DNA of 55,502 nt, from NCBI GenBank assembly GCA_964549615.1, contig CAZJVP010000052.1:1-55502 (forward strand), written 5' to 3'. Source of the DNA: CAYVLA01 sp964549615 [NCBI: uncultured Thermococci archaeon] (GTDB lineage Archaea; CAYQAE01; CAYVLA01). The notes beneath the pieces are model-generated. The model did no database searches and was not told where the DNA came from. It was given only the letters and a program-made list of their open reading frames with translations. Below are positions 41,363 through 50,143 of the stretch, piece after piece; position 1 is the first letter of the stretch, and every line of letters starts with the position of its first letter. Made by a program: the position numbers and the translations under genes.

Positions 41363-42010
41363 CTACTTCAGGACGTGCCCAGTCCTGCAACTCCACATCA
41401 CAAGGTCCAAGGCATCCGGCGGGATTCCGATCTGACGCGCGTATGCAAGCACTTTCTGCTCAATTTCAAGGTATGTCCTCCTGTTAAGCGATCTGGGCAG
41501 TTCAGGTATGACGCCCGCTTCGACGAGGGTGCGGAGTATGTGTCTGTCCAGGATGGCCAGCCCCTCGTACCCGATGTTTCTCAAGAAGTGGCTTGCCTCC
41601 TTGTAGCCGAGCCCTTTGACGCTCCTGACGACGTTCTCCCTTGCCTGAATCGGGTCCTTGACCAACAGGGCGCGCAGCGACGCTCCCCCGGACGGTTTGT
41701 CGACGAATCTCTGCCGCGCCTCGACGATGTACCTCGCTTTGTTCTCTGGGTAGAGAATGCCCGATCTCGCGATGGCATCCGCGATCGTCTCCCTGGATCC
41801 CTGGTAGAGGAGCTTCGTTCCGACCGCATATCTCATGAACCTGTCCGCCGCAAGGGCCGAACTTTGCGGAGTTAGAATGCAGAAGCACATCTCTTCGAAG
41901 ATGCGCCTTTCGCTGGCAGCGGCGAGCCCCTTGAACTCGCGCAGCCTGGATTCTATCTCCCGCCGTCTATCCGCCCAATGTTCCTTCAGTCTTGCTTCCA
42001 GGTCATTCAT
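41363..42010 (-). CDS. ogg: 8-oxoguanine DNA glycosylase/AP lyase, archaeal Ogg2 type
   Basis: 215 residues. Helix-hairpin-helix-GPD fold: MCFCILTPQSSALAADR, KGLGYKEASHFLRNIG with the Schiff-base lysine in the hairpin, then AILDRHILR with the catalytic Asp. The C-terminal DALDLVMWSCRTGHVLK is the archaeal Ogg2 ending that contacts the base. It excises 8-oxoguanine and nicks the strand. Starts 11 bp before the stop of the histidine phosphatase gene on the same strand, so probably cotranscribed. Confidence 0.93.
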   Translation of the reverse strand: MNDLEARLKEHWADRRREIESRLREFKGLAAASERRIFEEMCFCILTPQSSALAADRFMRYAVGTKLLYQGSRETIADAIARSGILYPENKARYIVEARQRFVDKPSGGASLRALLVKDPIQARENVVRSVKGLGYKEASHFLRNIGYEGLAILDRHILRTLVEAGVIPELPRSLNRRTYLEIEQKVLAYARQIGIPPDALDLVMWSCRTGHVLK

Positions 42011-42021
42011 GGTAAGTCCGA

Positions 42022-42633
42022 TCAGGTCAAAAGATCCGGCCCGAGGTGGGACACGTCGTTGGATCGGATGAGCTTGGCTCTTCCGGGCCGGAGCTCCAGT
42101 ATCGACACACAGCAGTTGTTCTGGCTAAACCTCGTGTAGCCGCACGGCGGGGCACCGAGGATGTTGCTCATGAGCGCCGCCCCGAAGGTTCCATGCCCGA
42201 CGGCCGCGATGCGAATGTCGGTCTCATGTCCCAACAATCTCACCTTGGCCTCGACCCCTGCAGCCCTTGCGTAGAGACGCTCCTCGTCCTCGGGTTCTTC
42301 GGGCCACCATTGCTCCGGGATGTTCACAGTGAACCCCGGGAACTCGGCCGCGATCTCTGACCTAGTCATGCCTCCTCCGCCGTCGTAGCTCTCCATCAGA
42401 TCCGGCCAGACCTGCGGCCGCAGTCCGAGGATGCTTGAGATGATCTGCGCGGTTCGCAAGGACCGTCTCAGCGGGCTGCAAACCAGCAACGCGATATTCT
42501 CTAGCCTCAACCTCTCAGCGACGAGGCGGGCTTGGCGCTTGCCGAGATCCGTAAGATCGGGATCCGCCAGCCCCTGTTGGAGGGCCCCCAGAGATTGGCC
42601 GTGCCTGACCAGATAGAGGCGCAAAGGATCCAA
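42022..42633 (-). CDS. Histidine phosphatase-family protein (phosphoglycerate-mutase-like)
   Basis: 203 residues from a TTG at 42633, preceded by GGAAGG; the frame is open further upstream without signal. Phosphohistidine motif LYLVRHGQS at the start, then SPLRRSLRTAQII, and the second catalytic histidine in IAAVGHGTFG. The family removes phosphate from diverse small molecules; the specific substrate is unknown. It is divergent from the LOG-like gene at 42718. Confidence 0.85.
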   Translation of the reverse strand: MDPLRLYLVRHGQSLGALQQGLADPDLTDLGKRQARLVAERLRLENIALLVCSPLRRSLRTAQIISSILGLRPQVWPDLMESYDGGGGMTRSEIAAEFPGFTVNIPEQWWPEEPEDEERLYARAAGVEAKVRLLGHETDIRIAAVGHGTFGAALMSNILGAPPCGYTRFSQNNCCVSILELRPGRAKLIRSNDVSHLGPDLLT

Positions 42634-42717
42634 CCGCCTTCCCGTGCGCCGCGACGGTTTTCTGATAAATGTGTCGACATCGCCTCCCCCAGCGTTCAAA
42701 CAGGCATTCCCTCGGCC

Positions 42718-43299
42718 ATGCAAAGCACAAATAAGACAGCGTTCAAGGGCAGGCCTGTGCAAGCGAAACGGCGGCCCTACATCCTAGTCGCGGGCTCGGG
42801 CGAGGACACCTGCACCCCGGAGGCAAGATGCCTGGCCCTGGAGTTGGGAAGAGAGCTTGCGCAAAGGCGGTGCATCGTCGTCACCGGGGGCCTCGGCGGG
42901 GTGATGGAGGCAGCAAGCAAAGGGGCGAAAGAGAAGGGCGGGACCACTGTCTGTATCCTTCCGGGCGACAACAAGGACCTGGCCAATCCCTTCTGCGACA
43001 TCGTTGTGGCAACGGGGCTCGGCCACGGGCGCAACTTCGTGAACACTAACACGGCGGATGCCGTCATCGTCGTGGGCGGGGGAGCCGGGACGTTGAGCGA
43101 GGCATGTTTCGCCCAGCTCCTGGGCAAGCCGGTCGTGGCACTCCCCGCCTCGGGCGGCATCGCGAGGGAGATCGCGGGTCGAAGGTTGGACACCCGCCGA
43201 GGCGATTGTGTGAGGGTCGCCCGAAGCCCGAGGGAAGCCGTGGATATCGTCTTTGGGGAACTGGAGCGCGAGAGCCTTGAAGAGGTCAAGGGATCCTGA
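42718..43299 (+). CDS. LOG/TIGR00725-like nucleotide-binding protein
   Basis: 193 residues from the ATG at 42718; upstream open frame is antisense to the phosphatase gene and not used. Rossmann-like: YILVAGSGEDTCTPEA, VVTGGLGGVMEAASKGAKEKGG, NTADAVIVVGGGAGTLSE and GKPVVALP. The GGGxGTxxE motif is that of LOG (lysine-decarboxylase-like) phosphoribohydrolases, which release a base from a nucleoside monophosphate. Its 3' end overlaps the start of the SHMT-like gene by about 20 bp, so they are probably cotranscribed. Confidence 0.82.
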   Translation: MQSTNKTAFKGRPVQAKRRPYILVAGSGEDTCTPEARCLALELGRELAQRRCIVVTGGLGGVMEAASKGAKEKGGTTVCILPGDNKDLANPFCDIVVATGLGHGRNFVNTNTADAVIVVGGGAGTLSEACFAQLLGKPVVALPASGGIAREIAGRRLDTRRGDCVRVARSPREAVDIVFGELERESLEEVKGS

Positions 43300-44536
43300 G
43301 ACCATAGTGGGCGAGCACGATTCCTGGAGGGCAAGGTGCCTCAACCTCATCCCGTCCGAGAACGTGATGAGCGACGCGGCAAGATCGCTGCTGTCGTGTG
43401 ACATGGCACACAGATACACGCTCCCCGGGATCGAGGAGATGGATGGCAGGCGGGTTGAGAACGCGTACCGGGGCGCGAGATTCCTCGATGAGATCGAGGC
43501 ATGCGCCGTGGAGCTCGCGTGCAAGGTGTTTCGATGCAGGTACGCCTGCGTCAGGCCAATATCCGGACATGTCTCGGCCCTGATCGCACTGGCATCGGTC
43601 TGCAGGCGAGACGACCTGATAATGGCCCAGGACTTTGCCCACGGAGGCTATCCCGGATACCAATCGGACGAGATGGCTGGCATGCTCGGCCTTCGGTCCA
43701 GGCCGCTCCCATTCGACGAAGGGAAATGGGACATCGACTACGATGAAGCTGTCGAGGCCATAGTGAAGGAGAGGCCGCGGGCAGTGATCCTGGGGGCCTC
43801 GAAGATGCTGTTTCCGCCCGAGATCTCCACGATCAGGAAGGCGTGCGACGAGGCCGGATCGGCCCTTCTTTTCGACGCATCCCACGTCCTGGGCCTCGTG
43901 GCAGGGAGATGCTTCGGCGACCCTTTGGGGAAAGGCGTGGACGTTCTCTTCGGGAGCACCCACAAGACCCTCTTCGGACCCCAAGGCGGCATAATACTCA
44001 CAGATAGGCGGGAGATGATGGCCTCAATCGAGCGGTCGCTGCACTGGAAATCCATCGACAACGCCCACTGGAACAGGATCGCCAGCCTAGCGCAGGCTCT
44101 CCTCGAGATGGAAAGCTTCGGGGAAGCCTATGCAAGGCAAGTAGTCCTCAACGCGAAGAGGCTGGCTCGGGCACTCGATCGGTGGGGATTCCCGGTGCAG
44201 TGCCGGGAGAGAGACTACACTGAATCCCACCAGGTCGGGCTAGACGGGCCGGAAGTTGCGAGAGAATTACACGAGGACACGTTCGAGGATGTTGCGAAGA
44301 AGCTGGAACAGGCAGACATAATCATCGATTGCGTTGGCAGGCTCGGCACGAACGAGGTGACGCGCCTCGGCATGAAAGAAAGCGAGATGGAGATGATCGC
44401 GGACCTCATCGCTCGGGTTCTGATCGAGCACGAGGAGGTATCTAGCGTCAGGGAAGAGGTCCACGCCATGCGGTCCAAGTTCTCAAGGCCGACCTACTGC
44501 TTCGCACGTCGCCGCGCAGCTGAAGACCAAGGCTGA
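43277..44536 (+). CDS. Serine hydroxymethyltransferase-like PLP enzyme
   Basis: About 419 residues from a TTG at 43277; other starts (43253, GTG 43310) are possible. Fold type I PLP enzyme of the GlyA family: LNLIPSENVMS, GYPGYQSDE in the middle, DASHVLGLVAG with the PLP-binding Asp and His, and the PLP lysine in FGSTHKTLFGPQGG. It is 30-50 residues shorter than GlyA in places and diverges near the C-terminus, so the substrate may be another beta-hydroxy amino acid. It is translationally coupled to the LOG-like gene. Convergent with srp54. Confidence 0.85.
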   Translation: MKRSRDPETIVGEHDSWRARCLNLIPSENVMSDAARSLLSCDMAHRYTLPGIEEMDGRRVENAYRGARFLDEIEACAVELACKVFRCRYACVRPISGHVSALIALASVCRRDDLIMAQDFAHGGYPGYQSDEMAGMLGLRSRPLPFDEGKWDIDYDEAVEAIVKERPRAVILGASKMLFPPEISTIRKACDEAGSALLFDASHVLGLVAGRCFGDPLGKGVDVLFGSTHKTLFGPQGGIILTDRREMMASIERSLHWKSIDNAHWNRIASLAQALLEMESFGEAYARQVVLNAKRLARALDRWGFPVQCRERDYTESHQVGLDGPEVARELHEDTFEDVAKKLEQADIIIDCVGRLGTNEVTRLGMKESEMEMIADLIARVLIEHEEVSSVREEVHAMRSKFSRPTYCFARRRAAEDQG

Positions 44537-44540
44537 GACC

Positions 44541-45896
44541 TCAAACCGGCCGGACCCTGAACATCTTCTTCATGCCGCGTGACCGGAACCTCCTGTCCCT
44601 GCCCAGGCCCTTAAGCATCCTCTTCATCATCTCGTACTGCTTGAGCAGCTCCCTCACCTCGTTCTCGGTCGACCCGGAGCCCCTCGCTATCCTTCTGATC
44701 CGGCTGCTGTTCATGATCTTGGGGTTCTTGAGCTCCTCCTTACTCATCGATCTCATGATCACCCTGAACCGCTTCAGCTTGTCCTCCCCGACCTTGACGG
44801 CCTCATCTGGCAAGGAGAAGCCCATTCCGGGGATCATTTGGATGACCTTGCGGAACGGCCCCATGTTTGAGAGCATCTCCAGCTGCGTATACATGTCCTC
44901 GAGGCTGAATCTGCCCTCGAGAAACTTGTACACCGACTCCTCGGAGATCTCCTCCTGACGCGTGGCCTGCTCGAACTTCTCGATCAAGGTCGATATGTCA
45001 CCCCAACCCAAAAGCCTCCCGACGAAAGCCTTGGGGTCGAACGGCTCCAGATCGTCGATGGTCTCGCCAACGCCGATGAACTTCAGGGGGGCACCCGTCT
45101 CGGCACAGGCCGATAGCGCTCCCCCACCCTTCGCGCTGCCGTCCAGCTTGGTGACTATGATGGACCCTATGTTTGTCGCCTGCTTGAAGGCGCTCGCCTG
45201 CGGCCTTGCCTGCTGGCCCAGCGTGCCATCTATGACCAATATGATCTCGTGCGGCTTGATCTCCCGGGCTATCTCCTGCATCTCGGCGATGAGACCTTTC
45301 TCCTCCTTGTGTCTTCCCGCAGTGTCAACGAGGACCAAGTCATACTCCTTGCCGGAGAAGTGTTCCAAGCCGCGGCGAGCCAACTTCACGGCATCCTTCT
45401 CGGCCGGGTCTCCGAACACCGGTATGCCGTGGGGCTGGGCGAGCAGCTCCAATTGAGTCAGGGCGGCCGGCCGCCAGGTATCTGCACAGACGATGGCCGC
45501 CTTCCTGCCACGCTTCTGGAAGTACCGGGCAAGTTTCACCGTGGTCGTGGTTTTCCCGGATCCCTGTATCCCGACCAGCATCACGACCGTCGTCTGTCGC
45601 CCGGGTGCGAAGGCGATCTGCTGTCTCTCCTGCCCGAGAAATCTCGTCAACTCCTCGTAAACTATGTTGACAACGTGATGTCTCTTGGTTATGCCGGCGG
45701 GGGGCTTCTCGTTCAGCGCCCTGTTCTCTATCGCCTTGGTGAGTTGGCCGACGAGCTGGACGTTGACGTCTGCGAGAAGCAGGGCCCTCTGAATATCCCT
45801 CTTCAACTGGGCGACGGTCTGAGCGTCGATGTCCTTCGCACCGGTCAGTCTTGCAAGCGCGCTGTGAAGGGACTTGCCGAGGGTTTCGAGGACCAA
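44541..45896 (-). CDS. srp54: Signal recognition particle protein SRP54
   Basis: 451 residues, TTG start. N domain (~1-85), G domain with P-loop GIQGSGKTTTTVKLA, DTAGRHKEEKGLI and TKLDGSAKGGGALS, and the methionine-rich M domain with its RNA-binding end (RRIARGSGSTENEVRELLKQYEMMKRM). It binds 7S RNA and signal peptides on translating ribosomes. Its receptor ftsY is encoded just upstream on the same strand, with one small gene between them. Confidence 0.96.
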   Translation of the reverse strand: MVLETLGKSLHSALARLTGAKDIDAQTVAQLKRDIQRALLLADVNVQLVGQLTKAIENRALNEKPPAGITKRHHVVNIVYEELTRFLGQERQQIAFAPGRQTTVVMLVGIQGSGKTTTTVKLARYFQKRGRKAAIVCADTWRPAALTQLELLAQPHGIPVFGDPAEKDAVKLARRGLEHFSGKEYDLVLVDTAGRHKEEKGLIAEMQEIAREIKPHEIILVIDGTLGQQARPQASAFKQATNIGSIIVTKLDGSAKGGGALSACAETGAPLKFIGVGETIDDLEPFDPKAFVGRLLGWGDISTLIEKFEQATRQEEISEESVYKFLEGRFSLEDMYTQLEMLSNMGPFRKVIQMIPGMGFSLPDEAVKVGEDKLKRFRVIMRSMSKEELKNPKIMNSSRIRRIARGSGSTENEVRELLKQYEMMKRMLKGLGRDRRFRSRGMKKMFRVRPV

Positions 45897-45987
45897 GGAC
45901 GGTCAACTCGCTAGACCCTGCCAGCCATCAGGGACCTCATAACTCTTCCCTCAAGATCGGCGACGGGGACTCCAGTTCAGCTAGGCC

Positions 45988-46167
45988 TCAGTAGTACCTC
46001 TTCTTGTCTTGGATGGCCTGCTCGATCTTACGGTCAACCTCTTTCATCAAGGGATATGTGATGCTGTCAAGGTTGTCCCGTATCAGCTGGATGACGAGGC
46101 TCTTGAAGATGGGATCCACCCTCATTCTTGCGACTATGTTCCGATAGTCCTGTTCAGTCACGGGCAA
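45988..46167 (-). CDS. Small protein between ftsY and srp54, unknown
   Basis: 59 residues from a TTG at 46167 that follows GAGGT by seven bases; a TATA-like AGATTTATAACC (minus strand, about 46212-46223) gives it its own promoter. The sequence (PVTEQDYRNIVARMRVDPIFKSLVIQLIRDNLDSITYPLMKEVDRKIEQAIQDKK, in two parts around the proline) is entirely helical, with a charged amphipathic end. No family recognised. Its position between the SRP receptor and SRP54 makes a role in protein targeting worth testing. Confidence 0.55.
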   Translation of the reverse strand: MPVTEQDYRNIVARMRVDPIFKSLVIQLIRDNLDSITYPLMKEVDRKIEQAIQDKKRYY

Positions 46168-46283
46168 AGCGGCAACCTCGTTTTCAGACGATCCGTGCGA
46201 TGTGCGGGGAACGGTTATAAATCTATGTCGAGGATCCAAGCGTGTTAGGTAAAGGGACTTATGTTACACTCTTTCGGGAAGGC

Positions 46284-47204
46284 CTAGTGGGGCTCCCTGA
46301 ACAGCAGGTCAACCAGCCAGTCAGGGGAGAACTCCTGCAGGTCGTCGTATCCCTGCCCGACCCCGATGTAGAGGATCGGCTTCTTGGTCGTGTACGACAC
46401 CGATACCGCCGCCCCGCCCTTCGCATCAGCGTCAGCCTTCGTTAGGATGATCCCCGTGATGTTGCACGCCTGATCGAACTCCTTGACCTGCTGGACTATG
46501 TCGTTGCCGGCCAGGGCGTCCCCAACGAAGATGACCGCATCGGGCTTGTTGACCCGCACGACCTTCCTTATCTCGTCCATCAGGTTTACGTTGGTGTGAA
46601 CCCGGCCTGCGCTGTCGGCCAGCACAACGTCAATTCTCTTCGCCCGGGCATGATCCATGGCGTCGTAGATGACGGCCGCGCTGTCGGACCCCCTCTTTTG
46701 CTTGATCATCTTGACGTTGAGCTTCTGGGCATGGTATTCAAGCTGTTCTATCGCAGCGGCCCTGTACGTGTCGCTCGCTGCGATGACGCAGGAGAACCCC
46801 TTGTCCATGAGAAGCTTGGCCATTTTGGCGATCGTGGTGGTCTTGCCCGTCCCGTTGTAGCCGACGAATAGGATCAGGAAAGGCCTGCCTCCGGCCTTGG
46901 CCCTGGCCACCTGGTCCAGAAGCGGGTATGTCTCGCAGCCTAGGACGGCGCGTATCGCCGACTTCACGGATTCCATCGCAATCTCGGCGACGTTCTCGCC
47001 CAGCCTGTAGCTCCGGCCCGTCAGAACCAGCCGGGCCTCGTTCATGATCCTGTCTACGACCTCCACTGCGACGTCGCTCTCAAGAAGTCCGCTTTCAAGA
47101 TCCGAGAGTATGTCCTGGACGTCCTTTTCGGTAAGGGCCTGCCTCGTCAGTTGCTTCGTGAATCGGGATACCCTTGTCCTGAGCCTATCAAACAAGCCCC
47201 ACAC
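46284..47204 (-). CDS. ftsY: Signal recognition particle receptor FtsY
   Basis: 306 residues from a GTG at 47204, 15 bp after the prefoldin stop. Four-helix N domain, then the G domain with VGYNGTGKTTTIAKMA, ASDTYRAAAIEQLE, ADSAGRVHTNVNLMDE, and TKADADAKGGAAVS. It lacks the long acidic A domain of bacterial FtsY, as usual in archaea. Binds SRP54 at the membrane. Last gene of the ribosomal-protein cluster. Confidence 0.95.
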   Translation of the reverse strand: MWGLFDRLRTRVSRFTKQLTRQALTEKDVQDILSDLESGLLESDVAVEVVDRIMNEARLVLTGRSYRLGENVAEIAMESVKSAIRAVLGCETYPLLDQVARAKAGGRPFLILFVGYNGTGKTTTIAKMAKLLMDKGFSCVIAASDTYRAAAIEQLEYHAQKLNVKMIKQKRGSDSAAVIYDAMDHARAKRIDVVLADSAGRVHTNVNLMDEIRKVVRVNKPDAVIFVGDALAGNDIVQQVKEFDQACNITGIILTKADADAKGGAAVSVSYTTKKPILYIGVGQGYDDLQEFSPDWLVDLLFREPH

Positions 47205-47218
47205 CGAAGCGAGATCGT

Positions 47219-47665
47219 TCAAGTGCCCGACGCTTGCTCGGAAGACTCCCTGTAGAGCTTCTGCCATCTGGGGCTCAGCTCGTCCAGGCGGCTGGCGATC
47301 TCCTGGATTCTTTCGCGGGTCTTCTGGATGGCGGACTCCAGCTCAGCGGCCCTCTTGTCGACGGTAGCCTTTGCCTCATCGACGTCCTTCTCGACCGAGA
47401 AACCAGATCCCACTCCTATGATTACCCTGTCGTTCTGCTTGAGCGAGGACCGCACGTAGGAGCCCGACCCCAGGGGTATCAGGAGCTCTTTGCCGGCTTC
47501 AATCTTCTTGAGCTGCTCGAGGCTTTCCCGCGTCGCCCTGAGCTCGGAGAGGGATAGCGTCAATAGCTCCAGGTTCTGGTTGTGCACGCTCGCCTGGTTC
47601 TGGAGAAGTTCGATCTCTGCCGTGAGCCGCGCCAATTCCTCTTGCCTATTTTCCAACCTGCTCAC
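47219..47665 (-). CDS. pfdA: Prefoldin alpha subunit
   Basis: 148 residues. Two long coiled-coil helices (residues ~1-55 and ~95-145) flank a beta-hairpin region (AGKELLIPLGSGSYVRSSL, DRVIIGVGSGFSVEKDV), as expected for the alpha chain of the hexameric chaperone. It overlaps the end of rplX by 20 bp. Confidence 0.94.
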   Translation of the reverse strand: MSRLENRQEELARLTAEIELLQNQASVHNQNLELLTLSLSELRATRESLEQLKKIEAGKELLIPLGSGSYVRSSLKQNDRVIIGVGSGFSVEKDVDEAKATVDKRAAELESAIQKTRERIQEIASRLDELSPRWQKLYRESSEQASGT

Positions 47666-47921
47666 CCGCCATGTACCTGACGGCCGGATCCACGGCCTCG
47701 GTGACAGCGATCTCCTCCACCGACTCTATTCTGACCCTGTTCCGCTTCACCCCGTGTCTGCTGCCGAATTCCGAATAGACCCTTTCCCTTACCTCCTCCG
47801 GCCTGGTTGAGACCATCTCTACGCTGAACGGCTGCATGCGCGTGCCCATAAGGAACTTTCCCTTGACCCTGTAGACCTTCGGAACTTTTCCCGCCGTGGG
47901 ATCACCCCGTCTCTCCCTCAA
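47646..47921 (-). CDS. rplX: Ribosomal protein LX (L18a/L20a family)
   Basis: 91 residues, TTG start inside the last codons of eif6. VYRVKGKFLMGTRMQPFSVEMV and SRHGVKRNRVRIESVEEI match archaeal LX/L18a. It has two overlaps, with eif6 upstream and pfdA downstream, typical of this compact cluster. Confidence 0.92.
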   Translation of the reverse strand: MRERRGDPTAGKVPKVYRVKGKFLMGTRMQPFSVEMVSTRPEEVRERVYSEFGSRHGVKRNRVRIESVEEIAVTEAVDPAVRYMAGEQVGK

Positions 47922-48567
47922 AGAGCTCCTCTATCTTCCCCATCTCTATGCCCGTCGTTGGCGTTCCGGCGACCACGCCTTCAGAGTTCGCCAAGATGCA
48001 TGCCCCGACGTAACTAACTCCGAAGTTTGCGGTGCCTCTCTCCACCCTAACATCGAGCGTCTCCTTGATTAGTTTGACCTCTTTGTCGCTGGCGTTCGGC
48101 GAAAGTAGCGCCGCCGAATTCGTTGCCCGGCACAGCGAGCCCACAAGGTTGAGGTTGTTGATGGTACCTCTCCTCACACGGACGCCGAGGGCCGCTTCTA
48201 TCTCGTCGATCTCCTGTTTGCTGTAGGCTTTGGCCACGACGGCGCCGTTGTCGTTTGCCACGATCAGGTTCCCGAGCGCGTTGTGCCTAGTTTCAAGGAT
48301 TGAGACCCTGCCCTTCACGGCCCTGCTGATGGTTTTGATCTCGGCCTCGGTGACGTCGGGGGGCAATAGGACGCCTTGGGAGTTTGCCACCATTAGCGTC
48401 CCTATGAGCTCGGTGCCCGCGATGGTCGTATAGACGGGTTGGGCGCCCAAGGCCTCCGCCATCTGTTCCACAGCTTTTTTGTGCGCGCCAATTGGGGCAA
48501 ATAGATGTGACTGACTCGCGCACGCAAATATCCCCAAGTAGGGGTTACCGTTCAGGTGAGCTCTCAT
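47902..48567 (-). CDS. eif6: Translation initiation factor aIF6
   Basis: 221 residues from the second ATG at 48567. Pentameric pseudo-symmetric repeats with NPYLGIFA, GTLMVANSQGVLLP, GNLIVANDNGAVV, GSLCRATNSAALLSP and GACILANSEGVVAG, the aIF6 beta-alpha repeat signature. It binds the large ribosomal subunit and prevents premature joining. Confidence 0.96.
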   Translation of the reverse strand: MRAHLNGNPYLGIFACASQSHLFAPIGAHKKAVEQMAEALGAQPVYTTIAGTELIGTLMVANSQGVLLPPDVTEAEIKTISRAVKGRVSILETRHNALGNLIVANDNGAVVAKAYSKQEIDEIEAALGVRVRRGTINNLNLVGSLCRATNSAALLSPNASDKEVKLIKETLDVRVERGTANFGVSYVGACILANSEGVVAGTPTTGIEMGKIEELFEGETG

Positions 48568-48584
48568 GAAGTGCATCCGAGACC

Positions 48585-48857
48585 CTATTCCGCCAGAGAA
48601 ACCCTGAAGACGGTTTCTTTCTCTTCCTCCCCCTCGACCTCTTCCTCGGTGACCTTGATCCGAATCCTGGGAGGGATGTGCTGTATTCCCCCTGCCCAGA
48701 TCCTCTTGTTCACGGATTCGTCTATCGTGAACGAATCGGTCTTGAGATGCCGCCTGAGGAATGCACGAACCTCCCTGACCGCGCAGGGAGCCCTCTGAGA
48801 GCGCGACTTCCGCTTCACCTTTCTCAGCGGCACAACGTAGATCCTTTCCTCAGGCAA
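48585..48857 (-). CDS. rpl31e: Ribosomal protein L31e
   Basis: 90 residues, TTG start preceded by GGGAGGG. ERIYVVPLRKVKRKSRSQRAP, VREVRAFLRRHLKTDS, and NKRIWAGGIQHIPPRIRIKV are the L31e signature. Acidic C-terminal tail. Confidence 0.95.
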   Translation of the reverse strand: MPEERIYVVPLRKVKRKSRSQRAPCAVREVRAFLRRHLKTDSFTIDESVNKRIWAGGIQHIPPRIRIKVTEEEVEGEEEKETVFRVSLAE

Positions 48858-48872
48858 TCACGGTCCCTCCCG

Positions 48873-49028
48873 TCACACCTTGAGCTTTGTCCTTCTCCAG
48901 ACGCGCATCTTTGGGTGCCTCCTAACATGCCTTGAGGTCCTGACGATGACCCAGATGGGCACCCTTCTGGTCCACCGGTTTGCCTTGGCCAGCCTCGTCT
49001 TCTTTGCCCGGGATCTATGCCTTGACAA
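48873..49028 (-). CDS. rpl39e: Ribosomal protein L39e
   Basis: 51 residues, TTG start at 49028. The sequence begins [18 protein letters not shown]; then comes the family landmark [20 protein letters not shown] and a basic end (RRTKLKV). Very basic, no acidic residues, as typical. It fills the gap between the PDCD5-like gene and rpl31e. Confidence 0.94.
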   Translation of the reverse strand: MSRHRSRAKKTRLAKANRWTRRVPIWVIVRTSRHVRRHPKMRVWRRTKLKV

Positions 49029-49037
49029 GTGATCATC

Positions 49038-49364
49038 TCACAGTCTTCTGATCGTCGTCGTGCGCGACCTAGATTGTGCAAGCTTTCTGAGTATCTCCTT
49101 CAATTGCGCATCCGTGACCTTTCCCGCCAGCTTACCCGACTGCGCAAGGGCAATAAGCTGTGCTTCAATGGTGGACGCGTACTCCGGCCGAGAGAGCCTG
49201 AGATTGGTGAGGCGGCTTCTTGCTTCTGGCGTGAGTATGGAACGAAGGATTAGCTGCTTCTGTATCTGCGCGCTCTCCTCCGCCGTCTGCTTGGACCTCT
49301 CCTCCTCCAATCGCCTCTGGAGTTCGGCCAGCTTCTTCTGCCTTATCTCCTCGATGTCCTCCAT
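49038..49364 (-). CDS. PDCD5/TFAR19-family DNA-binding protein
   Basis: 108 residues from the ATG at 49364 (MEDIEEIRQKKLAELQ). The upstream extension of the frame overlaps rps19e and is not used. EERSKQTAEESAQIQKQLILRSILTPEARSRLTNLRLSRPE is the PDCD5 core. Small helical protein with nucleic-acid binding reported in archaeal relatives. Confidence 0.94.
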   Translation of the reverse strand: MEDIEEIRQKKLAELQRRLEEERSKQTAEESAQIQKQLILRSILTPEARSRLTNLRLSRPEYASTIEAQLIALAQSGKLAGKVTDAQLKEILRKLAQSRSRTTTIRRL

Positions 49365-49369
49365 TCCGC

Positions 49370-49789
49370 TCACCCGGCGGAAAGCGCCTCGGCGCACTTA
49401 TCTAAAAGCGACCTGCCCTTCGGGCTGAGCGTTCTGCCATGCTTCTCGGTCCTCTCGACGAGACCCGCTGCCTCAAGCTGCTGGCAGATCTTGCGCTGGA
49501 TGCTGCCGCTGCCCTTGACGAAGTGCGGGGGCTTGGTTCCCACGTCCTTCCTCCCTCCGTACTTCGTTCTCAGCCTCTCCACGCCCACGGGGCCGTCCTT
49601 GTACAGGGTGCGAAGTATGGCAGCCGCCCTGACGTGCCACCAGTCGGGATCCTGCGGAGGCCGCTCCTTGTGCACGCCGGTCTTGACGAAGGCAGCCCAC
49701 CTAGGCGGGGCTAGCTCCGGGTAGCTCTTCAGCTTGTCCGAAAGGAGCCTTATGAAAGCATCGGGTTTCACGTCGAAAACAGTGGTCAA
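49370..49789 (-). CDS. rps19e: Ribosomal protein S19e
   Basis: 139 residues from the TTG at 49789 (LTTVFDVKPDAFI), matching the family start and preceded by AAGGTGGTC; an upstream GTG at 49798 is less likely. WAAFVKTGVHKERPPQDPDWWHVRAAAILRTLY and KYGGRK...HFVKGSGSIQRKICQQLEAAGLVE are S19e landmarks, given here in two parts. Confidence 0.95.
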   Translation of the reverse strand: MTTVFDVKPDAFIRLLSDKLKSYPELAPPRWAAFVKTGVHKERPPQDPDWWHVRAAAILRTLYKDGPVGVERLRTKYGGRKDVGTKPPHFVKGSGSIQRKICQQLEAAGLVERTEKHGRTLSPKGRSLLDKCAEALSAG

Positions 49790-49846
49790 CCAGACCACCT
49801 TGAGCAGGCGCGACCCCTCGAGGGTGCTCAACGGATCGAGGGCCGG

Positions 49847-50134
49847 CTAATCTTTATATATCTTTCCTGACGGCGCCGCACGGGGCCTGAAGAGGGTAAT
49901 GGTGTTTCCTCTCGCTTCGATAAGGTCAGAATGAGTCTCTTTTGACAATTTGGATATCATTTGGTCTCTTTCTGCAAGACGATTGCGTCCGAGGAATCTC
50001 ACCTTGACGAGTTCTCTAGCCTCCAGGAGCCGGTCCAATTCGCCGATGACGCCCTCACTAACCTGGGACTTGCCAACGAGAAGACTTGCCTTGGTCATCG
50101 ACGCCCTTCTCTTCAAATCCGCATTCGACGTCAT
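49847..50134 (-). CDS. YhbY-like CRM-domain RNA-binding protein
   Basis: 95 residues. A single CRM domain: SLLVGKSQVSEGVIGELDRLLEARELVKVRFLG with the GxxG-type loop region, and DLIEARGNTITLFRPR at the end. These proteins associate with pre-ribosomal particles in bacteria. The gene is 10 bp after mtnP and 58 bp before rps19e on the same strand, so it is probably in the same operon. Confidence 0.9.
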   Translation of the reverse strand: MTSNADLKRRASMTKASLLVGKSQVSEGVIGELDRLLEARELVKVRFLGRNRLAERDQMISKLSKETHSDLIEARGNTITLFRPRAAPSGKIYKD

Positions 50135-50143
50135 CCGGATCCC

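Noticed and set aside
41159-41875. 238-codon plus-strand frame opposite ogg
   Set aside because: The minus strand encodes a clear 8-oxoguanine glycosylase; the plus frame has no motifs or start signal.
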